NCBI RefSeq assembly: GCF_039778605.1
Contig: NZ_CP156060.1
Span: 2,294,001 to 2,358,000 of the forward strand
From: Flavobacterium sp. WV_118_3
Lineage (GTDB): Bacteria > Bacteroidota > Bacteroidia > Flavobacteriales > Flavobacteriaceae
DNA: 64,000 nucleotides
Direction of reading: 5' to 3'
Position 1 is the stretch's first letter. The number at the start of each line of letters is the position of its first letter. Position numbers and translations under genes: made by a program. The notes under the pieces are model-generated. The model had not been told where the DNA came from. It searched no databases and saw only the letters and a program-made list of their open reading frames with translations. Below are positions 28,727 to 37,969 of the stretch, one piece after another.

Positions 28727-30205
28727 TTAGTACGCTTTCGCAAAAAACACCCTACCTTTTGATAGCGAACCCGTTAGCACACATTTGCCTTCTTCTTCTT
28801 TTCTATCCAATGGAATACAACGAATCGTAGCTTTGGTAAGTTCTTTAATCTTTTCTTCGGTTTCTGCCGTTCCATCCCAATGCGCCGAAACAAATCCGGT
28901 TTTATTTTCAAGTACGTCTTTAAACTCCTCAAACGTATTTACCTCGGTTATATGCGTATTTCGGAATGCTAATGAACGTGTAAACATTTCTTCCTGGATC
29001 GTCTCCAACAAGTCCTGAATATACGTCACTACACCGTCTTTCGCAACCACTTCTTTTGTCAAAGTGTCGCGTCGGGCAATTTCATAAGTTCCATTCTCCA
29101 AATCGTTTGGACCAATAGCTATTCGCACCGGCACTCCTTTCAACTCATATTCATTGAATTTCCATCCTGGCTTATGCGTCGTACGGTCGTCGTATTTTAC
29201 AGCAATTTTCAGTTTACGCAATTGCTTTACCAATTCGTTTACCTGAGCCGAGATTGCTTCCAATTGCTCGTCGTTTCTATGAATCGGAACAATAACTACC
29301 TGAATTGGCGCTAAGTTTGGCGGCAACACCAGACCATTATCATCGGAATGTGTCATTACCAGAGCCCCCATCAAACGGGTCGAAACACCCCAAGACGTTC
29401 CCCATACATGCTCCTGTTTCCCTTCGGCATTGGAGAATTTCACATCAAACGCTTTGGCAAAATTTTGACCCAAAAAGTGTGACGTACCGGCCTGTAATGC
29501 TTTCCCATCCTGCATTAACGCTTCGATACAATAGGTCTCATCTGCTCCTGCAAAACGCTCCGTTTCCGTTTTAACTCCTTTTACTACCGGAATAGCCATA
29601 AAGTTTTCTACAAAATCAGCATATACATTCATCATTTGTACCGACTCTGACAATGCTTCCTGTTTCGTAGCATGCGCCGTATGTCCTTCCTGCCATAAAA
29701 ATTCAGCTGTTCGCAAAAACAAACGCGTTCTCATTTCCCAACGCACTACATTCGCCCATTGATTGATTAACAATGGTAAATCACGATAGGATTGCACCCA
29801 TCCTTTATAGGTACTCCAAATAATTGCTTCACTGGTTGGACGAACAATTAATTCTTCTTCCAGTTTTGCATTTGGATCTACTATTAATTTTCCTTTATTC
29901 TCAGGATCATTTGTCAGCCTGTAATGCGTTACAATCGCACACTCTTTCGCAAATCCTTCAGCATTTTTCTCTTCTGCCTCAAACATACTTTTGGGAACAA
30001 ACAACGGAAAATATGCGTTCTGATGTCCTGTTTCTTTAAACATTCTATCCAATTCGGCTTGCATTTTTTCCCAAATAGCATAACCGTATGGCTTGATAAC
30101 CATACAACCTCTAACTCCTGAATTCTCAGCCAGGTCTGCTTTGACAACCAGTTCGTTATACCATTTCGAATAATCCTCTGATCGTTTTGTTAAGTTCTTA
30201 CTCAT
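28727..30205 (-). CDS. proS: Prolyl-tRNA synthetase (short, eukaryote/archaea-like type)
   Basis: A 492-residue class II synthetase that charges tRNA-Pro. Class II motifs 2 and 3 are visible ([20 protein letters not shown] minus its ends, and [20 protein letters not shown]). It lacks the large editing insertion of the E. coli enzyme and has the C-terminal extension ending FFAKAY, typical of the archaeal/eukaryotic-like type used by Bacteroidota. It is divergent from the lipoprotein gene at 30307. Confidence 0.97.
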   Translation of the reverse strand: MSKNLTKRSEDYSKWYNELVVKADLAENSGVRGCMVIKPYGYAIWEKMQAELDRMFKETGHQNAYFPLFVPKSMFEAEEKNAEGFAKECAIVTHYRLTNDPENKGKLIVDPNAKLEEELIVRPTSEAIIWSTYKGWVQSYRDLPLLINQWANVVRWEMRTRLFLRTAEFLWQEGHTAHATKQEALSESVQMMNVYADFVENFMAIPVVKGVKTETERFAGADETYCIEALMQDGKALQAGTSHFLGQNFAKAFDVKFSNAEGKQEHVWGTSWGVSTRLMGALVMTHSDDNGLVLPPNLAPIQVVIVPIHRNDEQLEAISAQVNELVKQLRKLKIAVKYDDRTTHKPGWKFNEYELKGVPVRIAIGPNDLENGTYEIARRDTLTKEVVAKDGVVTYIQDLLETIQEEMFTRSLAFRNTHITEVNTFEEFKDVLENKTGFVSAHWDGTAETEEKIKELTKATIRCIPLDRKEEEGKCVLTGSLSKGRVFFAKAY

Positions 30206-30268
30206 TTTGATTAGTTTGGCACAAATATTGTTTTACTTATTTTAACTAAATAGTTTGACAAAACTAAC

Positions 30269-30276
30269 TATTTTTG
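30269..30276 (+). promoter_or_regulatory. -7 box for the Trp/Tyr/Gly-rich lipoprotein gene
   Basis: TATTTTTG matches TAnnTTTG. It covers the in-frame TTG at 30274, so the ATG at 30307 is the real start. Confidence 0.65.
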
Positions 30277-30306
30277 TGTTGTCCAACAATAAAAATACCC
30301 AGAGAT

Positions 30307-31386
30307 ATGAAAACTTATTACCTATCCAGCAGAAAACTATCCATTTACTCCGTAATTGGATTCTTCGGACTTGTGGTATCCTCCTGTGGTTCTTACCAAA
30401 ACGCGTCTTATTACGATCATGACGGTGTTTACGGTTCTGAAAGACCGCGAAGTGATTACAACAACAGATACAGCGAACAGAACATGGCGCAGGCCAATAA
30501 TTACAAAAACTACTTCAGCGACCTTCAGAAAGATGCTAACAACGGTATTTTTACAGATGTGGACAATTACTCTTCTCAAGGTCAGCAGGATTCTATCTCA
30601 AGTGTAACAGCAAACCGCGATCAGTATGCCGGCACTACCGGATATGCCGGATGGGGTGACAATTCAAGTAATGTTACTGTTAACGTATACAACAACGATT
30701 CCTGGTACTGGAACAGAGGTTACTGGAATTCCTGGTACACTCCTTATTACGGATGGGGATGGAATGGCGGTTACTACGGTTCCGGATGGAGCATCGGTCT
30801 TGGATGGGGTTGGAATTCCTGGTATGGACCAAACTACGGATGGGGTTGGAATAACTGGTACGGACCGGGATGGGGCTGGAACAGTTGGTATGGCCCGGGA
30901 TGGTACAATGGCTACTACAACAACCGCGTTTATTATGGCGGAACAAGAGGCGGATCGGCCTACTATAACGGACGCTATAACAACTCCATATATGGATATA
31001 ATAATGCCGGAACCCGCAATTACAACAGCCGTAGAGATGTTGACTTTAACCGAACTTACGGTACCGGAACAAGAGATTACAACAATTACAACAACGGAAC
31101 CCGTAACTATAATAACGGAACGCGAAATTACAACAATGGCGCTACACGGGATTACAACAACACGAACAGTTCCGGAACCCGTAATTATAATTACAACAAT
31201 AATAACTCAGGAACCCGTAATTACAATTATAACAACTCCAACAATAGCGGAACCCGTAGCAACAGCAACTATTCTGCTCCTACACGAAGCTATAATTCCG
31301 GAGGTAACTTTGGCGGTTCCCGTGGTGGCGGAAGCTTCGGCGGCGGCGGCGGCGGTGGAAGATCCGGCGGTGGCGGAAGACGTTAA
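30307..31386 (+). CDS. Trp/Tyr/Gly/Asn-rich low-complexity lipoprotein
   Basis: About 359 residues. The lipobox VVSSC near residue 30 follows a hydrophobic signal segment, so it is a predicted lipoprotein. The middle (about residues 135-220) consists of near-tandem WYGPGWGWNSWYGP and YYNG units. It is followed by GTRNYNNG-type repeats (about 245-320) and a Gly-rich end (GGGGGGGRSGGGGRR). No enzymatic domain is visible. Homologues beside proS are sometimes mislabelled prolyl-tRNA synthetase because of the neighbour. A surface or envelope role, possibly phase-separating or matrix-forming, is only speculation. Confidence 0.85.
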   Translation: MKTYYLSSRKLSIYSVIGFFGLVVSSCGSYQNASYYDHDGVYGSERPRSDYNNRYSEQNMAQANNYKNYFSDLQKDANNGIFTDVDNYSSQGQQDSISSVTANRDQYAGTTGYAGWGDNSSNVTVNVYNNDSWYWNRGYWNSWYTPYYGWGWNGGYYGSGWSIGLGWGWNSWYGPNYGWGWNNWYGPGWGWNSWYGPGWYNGYYNNRVYYGGTRGGSAYYNGRYNNSIYGYNNAGTRNYNSRRDVDFNRTYGTGTRDYNNYNNGTRNYNNGTRNYNNGATRDYNNTNSSGTRNYNYNNNNSGTRNYNYNNSNNSGTRSNSNYSAPTRSYNSGGNFGGSRGGGSFGGGGGGGRSGGGGRR

Positions 31387-31418
31387 TCAAATCCTGTAAG
31401 TTTTAAAAGTACATCCTC

Positions 31419-32954
31419 ATGAAAAAATATATATTTACAGCTATTACTGCTCTATCAGCAGTAATAGCCTCCGCACAGGAGCTGGCTCCATCTGACGGAC
31501 TGCGGTATGCTATGGACAATTTAAACGGAACTGCCCGATTCCGCGGTATGAGCGGTGCTTTCGGAGCCGTTGGTGGCGATATGTCTGCTATACATGTTAA
31601 TCCGGCCGGTGGTGCTATCTTTAACTACAACACAGCTGCGGCTACTTTAAATTTATTAAGTACCAAAAGTAATTCCCGTTATTTCGGAACCACTACAAAT
31701 GACCGGGATACTTCATTCGACCTGAATCAGGCCGGTGGCATCTTTGTTTTCCACAATCAGGATCTTAGCAGTGGATGGACCAAATTCACCTTTGGTATCG
31801 CCTATGACAATACTAATAATTTTGACAATAGTTTTAATTACAGAGGAACCGGTACCCGTTCAATCGATCAGTTTTTCTTAAATCAGGCCAATGGCTTACC
31901 GGTTGGTGTGATCGACAACAATTACCGATATGACGAACTGAGCTTTCAGGATCAGCAGGCCTATTTAGCTTACCAAACCTATCTTATCGACACCAGCACC
32001 TACCCGTTTAATCCGGACAATCCGAACTATGTTTCCAATGTTCCGCAAACCGGAAGTTATGCCCATCAGAATTACGTTACTACAAAGGGTTATAATGGCA
32101 AACTGGCTTTTAACTTTGCCAGCTCTTACAAAGACCGACTTTACATCGGACTTAATCTGAATGCTCATTTTACCGATTATACCAAAAATTCAACAGTTTA
32201 TGAATCCAATAACGGCCCGGTAAATACCGATCCGAATTACGCTACGATTCGCCAGATTCAGTTTAACAACGATACACACACTTATGGAAGTGGTTTCTCG
32301 TTTAACATTGGTGCTATCGCTAAAATTACCGATGAATTGCGTTTAGGTGCGGCTTACGAATCGCCAACATGGTACCGTTTAACAGACGAATTGTCGCAAA
32401 GTTTATACACTACTTACGTTGCTCCGGCCAATTCACCAACAAGTCCGGGTGCTACGCGTTCGGCTTCGCTTAATCCGAATATCATAAACGTATACCCAAC
32501 TTATACCCTTCAAACACCTGGTAAATTCACCGGAAGTTTGGCCTATATCTTTGGTAAGTCAGGTTTGATCAGCTTCGATTACGGGGTTAAAGATTACAGC
32601 AACATCAAATTTAAACCAAACAACTCGTACAATAACTCTTTAAACGATGTTTATAAAAATACATTAACCACCGCACAGGAATTCCGCGTGGGTGCCGAAT
32701 ACAAAATCAAACAGGTGAGCCTTCGCGGTGGATACCGTTTTGAAGAAAGTCCGTATAAAGACGAAAAAATCGTAGGTGACTTAAAAGGCTATTCTGCCGG
32801 TATTGGTTATAACTTTGGTTCTGCCCGATTGGATTTTTCCTATGGTCATTCACAAAGAGAAATGGATGTTCCATTATTATCCAGCATGACCGATTCTGCC
32901 AGAATTAATAGTAAAATAGACTCCTTTACACTTACCTATACGGTTGGTTTCTAA
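31419..32954 (+). CDS. OmpP1/FadL/TodX-family outer-membrane transporter
   Basis: A 511-residue outer-membrane barrel with a signal peptide ending IASA. After maturation the N-terminus carries the family pattern DGLRYAMDNLNGTARFRGMSGAFGAVGGDMSAIHVNPAGGA (shown here in parts: GTARFRGMSGAFGAVGGD, then SAIHVNPAGGA). Alternating strands fill the rest and it ends TLTYTVGF with a terminal aromatic. FadL-family proteins take up hydrophobic compounds such as fatty acids. It lies 32 bp after the lipoprotein gene and probably shares its transcript; a strong terminator follows. Confidence 0.93.
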   Translation: MKKYIFTAITALSAVIASAQELAPSDGLRYAMDNLNGTARFRGMSGAFGAVGGDMSAIHVNPAGGAIFNYNTAAATLNLLSTKSNSRYFGTTTNDRDTSFDLNQAGGIFVFHNQDLSSGWTKFTFGIAYDNTNNFDNSFNYRGTGTRSIDQFFLNQANGLPVGVIDNNYRYDELSFQDQQAYLAYQTYLIDTSTYPFNPDNPNYVSNVPQTGSYAHQNYVTTKGYNGKLAFNFASSYKDRLYIGLNLNAHFTDYTKNSTVYESNNGPVNTDPNYATIRQIQFNNDTHTYGSGFSFNIGAIAKITDELRLGAAYESPTWYRLTDELSQSLYTTYVAPANSPTSPGATRSASLNPNIINVYPTYTLQTPGKFTGSLAYIFGKSGLISFDYGVKDYSNIKFKPNNSYNNSLNDVYKNTLTTAQEFRVGAEYKIKQVSLRGGYRFEESPYKDEKIVGDLKGYSAGIGYNFGSARLDFSYGHSQREMDVPLLSSMTDSARINSKIDSFTLTYTVGF

Positions 32955-32973
32955 AATTAAAAACACAAGAAAA

Positions 32974-33009
32974 GAGGGCGGTTTCTATGAGAAACCGCCT
33001 TTTTTTTAA
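32974..33009 (+). terminator. Rho-independent terminator after the FadL-family gene
   Basis: A stem GGCGGTTTCT / AGAAACCGCC with a 3-nt loop and a run of T's that runs into the convergent gene's stop region. Confidence 0.93.
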
Positions 33010-35954
33010 TTTTTTATTATTTTTTGGATATGCCTTTTATTACCCGTAGTTATCATAAGAATGTAAATTCCTTTAGGCACATCATCAGTATCCAATACAT
33101 ATTCTTTTTTATTAATTCCGTTTACCTCTTTTATCACTTCACCTAAAAGATTCCTTATACTCAGATTCTCTATCCGATAAGTATCTTTACTATATAATAC
33201 ATCCTGAAATGGATTAGGGCACACACTAAATTGTAACGATTCCGGATCATCCATCTTTTCTATTTTACCATTTCTATTCCAAAAGAAATCCAAACCATAA
33301 TTCCCACTTGTATCCTTATTATTCGGTGTAACAATACATGTTGTCATATTGCCTCCATAAAAATCAGGTCGAGCATAAATTGCATTAGGAACTCCACTTC
33401 CACCAGACGATTCCTTTTTTGTTAAATCGACTTCACTTTTTAATTTTATTACCCAAAAATCTTCCTTACCATGATTACCTGTAACATCTCCGTCAGTAGA
33501 CGATGTAAAACCCGAAACCAGATATTCTCCTTTTAAATTTTTAAAAATCGATTTTAACTCATCTACACGAGTTCCTCCTAATGCCCTTTGCCATAGTAAA
33601 CTTCCATTATTACCCGTTTTTACAACCCAACCATCCCAGTCGCCATGATTACCAATAATATCTCCATCATTGGATCGCGATTCTCCTACAAAAATATAGT
33701 TTCCTTCTCTTGTTTGTAAAACATCTCTTCCATAGTCATAATCCGTTCCTCCGAAACATTTTTGCCATTCCAGATTACCGGTTCCGCTTATTTTCAACAT
33801 CCATGCATCGGAATAGCCGTGGTTTCCCGAAACATCGCCACTATTAGACATTGTTGTCCCTATTACTACAAATCCTCCATCAACCGTTTCATAAATAGCT
33901 GATCCGAAATCACTACTTGAACCTCCATATGTTTGTTGCCACGCTATGGTTCCCGCTTTGGTTAGCATTACCACCCAAACATCTGTATCGCCTCTATTTT
34001 TGGTAACATCACCATCGTCAGAATAAGTATATCCCACGACTACATATCCGCCTTCTGTTGTTTCTTTTACAGAAACTGCATAATCAAAATTAGTTCCTCC
34101 AAATGTTTTTTGCCAGACTAAATTCCCTTTGGAGTTTAATTTTACAGCCCAACAATCTGATTTCCCATGATTTCCCGTAACATCATCATCATTGGAAAAA
34201 GTAAAACCAACTACTATATAACCTCCATCAGACGTATGCTCGACAGAATAAGCTTTGTCGATATCGGTTCCTCCAAATGTTTTTTGCCATTCTAAATTTC
34301 CTTTTGCATCTTGTTTGACTACCCAAAAATCTGCTTTTCCATGGTTCCCTGAAACATCTCCATCGTTTGACTCTGTATAGCCCACCGCCACAGAGCCTGT
34401 ACCAACCAATTCAATCGCATTGGCCTGATCGTCCTGTGTTCCTCCAAATGTTTTTTGCCATTCCAGATTACCTTCTTCCCCTTGTTTGGTAATCCAAAAA
34501 TCCGTTTTACCATGATTCCCTGTAACCTCTCCATCATTCGACTCGGTATATCCCGCAGTTATACTTCCTCCATCCAAGGTAGCCGATACTGATTTCGCCT
34601 GTTCATTTTCTAATCCGCCAAAAGTATTTTCCCACATCAGGCTAATATCACTTTTTAACTTTACCAACCAAAAGTCCGATTTACCATGATTCCCCGTGAC
34701 ATCACCATCATTGGAAAACGTAACACCTGCTATAACATACCCTCCGGTCACTACCTGTTCGATATGTTTTGCATCATCATAACCCGTTCCCCCATACGTA
34801 GAACTCCACTCTATTTTTCCTTTGCTATCCAACTCTATCACCCAAAAATCCCAATTTCCGTGATTACCATGCACATCTTCGTCATCAGACATCGTTGCAC
34901 CTGTAACAATATACCTCCCTCCGGGTAGTTGCTGTATCCCGTTTGCTTCTTCACTATGTGTTCCTCCATAGGTTTTCTGCCATTCCAGATTGCTCTCGTC
35001 ATCTAATTTCACTACCCAAAAATCGCGCATACCGTGATTATATGTAATATCTCCATCACTTGAGTCTGTAATCCCACATATAATATAACCGTCATCAAAA
35101 GTTTCCCAAAGAGCTGTTGCCTGATCATCCTGAGAGCCTCCGAATGTTTTTTGCCAAATTTTATTTCCGGAACCACTTAGTTTTAACACCCAAAAGTCAT
35201 CCTTACCGTGATTTCCTGTAACATCGCCATTTTTGGAGTTCGTAGTTCCTGTTACAATATATTGTCCATAGGAAGTCTGCTTAATAAAACTTGCTTTATC
35301 ATAACCGGATCCACCATATGTTTTTTCCCATTCTATCTCACCATCGCTATCTAATTTTAAAATCCAGAAATCCGATTTTCCCTGGTTTTTTGCTACATCG
35401 CCATCATTAGAAAAAGTATAACCTGCCAGTATCAATCCAGAGCCAAACGTAGGAGCAACATGAGTTGCAACATCATCTTTAGTACCTCCATATGTTTTCT
35501 CCCATTCCGGACTACCGTTACGATCCAGTTTTACCACCCAAACATCGGCACCTCCATGATTTTTGGTAACCTGTCCGTCATCAGAACGAGTATAACCGAC
35601 GATAACATATCCTCCGTCTGAAGTTGGTTGAACATAGTTTGCTACATCATCTTCAGAACCCCCAAAGGCGTATTCCCATTCCAGGTCGCCACTTTTATCC
35701 AATTTTACAACCCAAAAATCGGCTTCCCCATGGTTCCCCGTTACCTCTCCATCTGTAGAACGGGTACTCCCAACCGTAATAAACCCACCATCAAAAGTAT
35801 TTTGTATTGATAGTGCCCTATCCGTTTGAGTTCCTCCCAATGTTTTTTGCCATTCAATCCGAGGAGCTTGCTGTGCTAACAATAAAAGATTCCCTGTAAA
35901 AAAGAAAACTATTATCCATAATTTCTCCGATAATGTAATTTTGTTTTTCATCAT
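33006..35954 (-). CDS. T9SS type A exported protein with fourteen 58-residue repeats
   Basis: A 982-residue exported protein. A signal peptide (residues 1-28) leads into fourteen tandem units of about 58 residues from residue 40. Each unit begins GGT/S-x-x-D, has a DGGYIVVGYT-like strand pair, the S-N-D-G-D-V-T-G-N-H-G turn, a DFWVVKLD strand and closes with LEWQKTF. The C-terminus (CPNPFQDVLYSKD, then NLLGEVIKEV, ending HIQKIIKN) is a T9SS type A sorting signal. The unit length and four-strand rhythm suggest beta-propeller blades, and fourteen would make two seven-bladed propellers; that is inference. Ligand unknown. Confidence 0.88.
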   Translation of the reverse strand: MMKNKITLSEKLWIIVFFFTGNLLLLAQQAPRIEWQKTLGGTQTDRALSIQNTFDGGFITVGSTRSTDGEVTGNHGEADFWVVKLDKSGDLEWEYAFGGSEDDVANYVQPTSDGGYVIVGYTRSDDGQVTKNHGGADVWVVKLDRNGSPEWEKTYGGTKDDVATHVAPTFGSGLILAGYTFSNDGDVAKNQGKSDFWILKLDSDGEIEWEKTYGGSGYDKASFIKQTSYGQYIVTGTTNSKNGDVTGNHGKDDFWVLKLSGSGNKIWQKTFGGSQDDQATALWETFDDGYIICGITDSSDGDITYNHGMRDFWVVKLDDESNLEWQKTYGGTHSEEANGIQQLPGGRYIVTGATMSDDEDVHGNHGNWDFWVIELDSKGKIEWSSTYGGTGYDDAKHIEQVVTGGYVIAGVTFSNDGDVTGNHGKSDFWLVKLKSDISLMWENTFGGLENEQAKSVSATLDGGSITAGYTESNDGEVTGNHGKTDFWITKQGEEGNLEWQKTFGGTQDDQANAIELVGTGSVAVGYTESNDGDVSGNHGKADFWVVKQDAKGNLEWQKTFGGTDIDKAYSVEHTSDGGYIVVGFTFSNDDDVTGNHGKSDCWAVKLNSKGNLVWQKTFGGTNFDYAVSVKETTEGGYVVVGYTYSDDGDVTKNRGDTDVWVVMLTKAGTIAWQQTYGGSSSDFGSAIYETVDGGFVVIGTTMSNSGDVSGNHGYSDAWMLKISGTGNLEWQKCFGGTDYDYGRDVLQTREGNYIFVGESRSNDGDIIGNHGDWDGWVVKTGNNGSLLWQRALGGTRVDELKSIFKNLKGEYLVSGFTSSTDGDVTGNHGKEDFWVIKLKSEVDLTKKESSGGSGVPNAIYARPDFYGGNMTTCIVTPNNKDTSGNYGLDFFWNRNGKIEKMDDPESLQFSVCPNPFQDVLYSKDTYRIENLSIRNLLGEVIKEVNGINKKEYVLDTDDVPKGIYILMITTGNKRHIQKIIKN
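33430..35837 (-). repeat. Fourteen tandem coding repeats of about 174 bp
   Basis: The region encodes residues 40 to about 842 of the T9SS protein. Units are 58 codons, except one of 57 (unit 9). They are diverged at the DNA level, which argues against very recent expansion, although units 8-11 are closer to each other than to the rest. Confidence 0.9.
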
Positions 35955-36499
35955 TTTATTTTTATGATTAATATTCCGTTACTATAAATAGAACATACAT
36001 CTAAATGCATATCTTGCTATTTTGTAGTATTCTATTTTCCAGGGAAAGTTTCAAAATCAATATGTTGTACAACTGTTTCTTTATACAACCGATACATCAA
36101 ACCAATATCTAAAAAGGAGTTATTCAATTGGCGTAACATAGAAGATAATCGATAAAAATAGAAGTGTCCTATTTAAAGAAGTCATTTGCTGTTTAAATTA
36201 GTTCAAACAAAAACATTGTTCAAAAAACAAACGATTTATACTTATAAATATAAAACCTAAAAAAACACTTATCAAACCGTTTAAATCTTTTTTTCAAAAT
36301 TTCACACACATCAACCCGAGTTGTCTTATATTGTCTGTTTTATTTTTGATTTTTGAAGGATTTCAACACTAAAACCTTCCTAAAAAGAATACTACCAATG
36401 AGATTATACCCTTCACCCTTTATCGCCTATTAATTAACAGCTTACCACTAAAACTTCATAAATTTTAGTAAACCATAGTGATGCTAATTATAAAAAACG
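35955..36499. other. AT-rich intergenic region between divergent genes
   Basis: About 545 bp of very AT-rich sequence between the minus-strand repeat protein and rimO. I found no convincing open reading frame, RNA gene or long inverted repeat. No clean TAnnTTTG box could be assigned to the minus-strand gene. Confidence 0.6.
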
Positions 36500-36507
36500 T
36501 AATTTTG
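36500..36507 (+). promoter_or_regulatory. -7 box for rimO
   Basis: TAATTTTG matches TAnnTTTG, 20 bp before the rimO ATG. Confidence 0.7.
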
Positions 36508-36527
36508 CACTCCAATTTTTCAATTCT

Positions 36528-37841
36528 ATGAGAACCAAGTCTTTAAAGAAAAACAAAATCAATGTCATCACTTTAGGTTGTTCTAAAAATGTTTACGACA
36601 GTGAAGTACTGATGGGTCAGTTAAAAGCCAGCGGGAAGGACGTGCAACACGAAGCACCTAAAAATGATGAAGGAAACATTATTGTGATCAACACTTGTGG
36701 GTTTATCAATAATGCCAAAGAAGAATCTGTTAATACGATTCTGGAATATGTCGACAAAAAAGAACAGGGTATCGTAGATAAGGTTTTTGTAACCGGATGT
36801 TTGTCGGAACGATACCGCCCGGATCTTGAAAAAGAAATCCCGGATGTGGACCGTTATTTCGGTACTACCGAATTGCCATTGCTTTTAAAAGCTTTGGGAG
36901 CCGATTACAAACACGAACTTTTAGGAGAACGTCTAACGACAACACCTAAAAACTATGCTTATCTGAAAATTGCCGAAGGTTGTGACCGTCCGTGTAGTTT
37001 TTGCGCGATTCCGCTCATGCGCGGAAAACACGTTTCACAACCCATTGAAAAACTGGTAAAAGAAGCTGAAGGTTTAGCTGCCAAAGGTGTAAAAGAACTG
37101 ATTTTAATCGCTCAGGATTTAACCTATTACGGACTGGATTTATATAAAAAACGAAATTTAGCCGAGTTACTGGAAAATCTGGTACAAGTAGATGGAATCG
37201 AATGGATTCGCTTGCATTATGCCTTCCCTTCCGGGTTTCCGATGGATGTATTAGACCTGATGAAACGCGAACCTAAAATCTGTAACTATATTGATATTCC
37301 ATTACAGCATATTTCTGACAATATCCTTAAATCGATGCGCCGTGGAACAACGTATGAAAAAACGACCAAACTGCTAAAAGATTTCCGCGAAGCCGTTCCG
37401 GGAATGGCTATCCGTACTACGCTAATCGTAGGTTATCCGGGAGAAACCGAAGAAGATTTCCAAATCCTGAAAAACTGGGTGGAAGAAATGCGTTTTGAGC
37501 GTTTGGGTTGTTTTGCGTATTCACACGAAGAGAATACCCATGCGTATTTACTGGAAGACGATGTTCCGGAAGAAGTAAAACAACAACGTGCTGCAGAAAT
37601 CATGGATATTCAGGCGCAAATTTCATGGGATCTGAATCAGGAAAAAATCGGACAGACATTCCGTTGTATTATCGATCGTAAAGAAGGTGGTTACTTTATC
37701 GGACGTACCGAATTTGACAGTCCGGATGTGGATAACGAGGTCTTGATTGATGCGACGCAACATTATTTAAAAACCGGTGATTTTACGATGATCAAAATCA
37801 CGGATGCCACAGAATTCGACTTATACGGGGAACCGGTATAA
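36528..37841 (+). CDS. rimO: Ribosomal protein S12 methylthiotransferase
   Basis: A 437-residue radical SAM enzyme that methylthiolates an aspartate of S12. The UPF0004 domain starts TLGCSKNVYDSEVLMGQL with its three cysteines (CSK, NTCGF, GCLSERYR). The radical SAM motif CDRPCSFC lies near residue 155, and the TRAM domain ends the protein. The short GCSKN variant and the CAIPLMRGKHVS run separate it from the MiaB/MtaB groups; mtaB is present separately at 52429. Confidence 0.96.
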   Translation: MRTKSLKKNKINVITLGCSKNVYDSEVLMGQLKASGKDVQHEAPKNDEGNIIVINTCGFINNAKEESVNTILEYVDKKEQGIVDKVFVTGCLSERYRPDLEKEIPDVDRYFGTTELPLLLKALGADYKHELLGERLTTTPKNYAYLKIAEGCDRPCSFCAIPLMRGKHVSQPIEKLVKEAEGLAAKGVKELILIAQDLTYYGLDLYKKRNLAELLENLVQVDGIEWIRLHYAFPSGFPMDVLDLMKREPKICNYIDIPLQHISDNILKSMRRGTTYEKTTKLLKDFREAVPGMAIRTTLIVGYPGETEEDFQILKNWVEEMRFERLGCFAYSHEENTHAYLLEDDVPEEVKQQRAAEIMDIQAQISWDLNQEKIGQTFRCIIDRKEGGYFIGRTEFDSPDVDNEVLIDATQHYLKTGDFTMIKITDATEFDLYGEPV

Positions 37842-37852
37842 ACATAAAAAAC

Positions 37853-37883
37853 AAAAAGCTGTCTATTTTAGGTAGCTTTTTAA
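37853..37883 (+). terminator. Terminator after rimO
   Basis: A stem AAAAAGCT / AGCTTTTT with a 13-nt loop and a short T-tract; moderate strength. Confidence 0.6.
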
Positions 37884-37891
37884 TTATCTAT

Positions 37892-37930
37892 AACACCTGT
37901 CAGATTTTAAAAACCTGACGGGTGTTCTTT
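37892..37930. repeat. CCTGTCAG-type inverted repeat, copy 1, at a convergent gene junction
   Basis: AACACCTGTCAG...CTGACGGGTGTT with an AT-rich loop and a T-tract. A related element lies at 52392. Both stand between convergent genes and probably act as bidirectional terminators. Confidence 0.7.
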
Positions 37931-37969
37931 TTCTTTTCTATTTCTTCTTTTTTCTCGTCTCTGATATCG

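Noticed and set aside
30626..31399. A 257-residue open frame rich in Thr/Ile/Pro inside the Trp/Tyr/Gly-rich lipoprotein gene
   Set aside because: It is a shadow produced by the repetitive codons of the real gene; it has no promoter or homology signal and the lipobox frame is the plausible one.
33430..35837. Regularly spaced repeats that could suggest a CRISPR array
   Set aside because: The 174-bp period is an exact multiple of three, lies inside one open frame and encodes a protein repeat; there are no spacers or cas genes.
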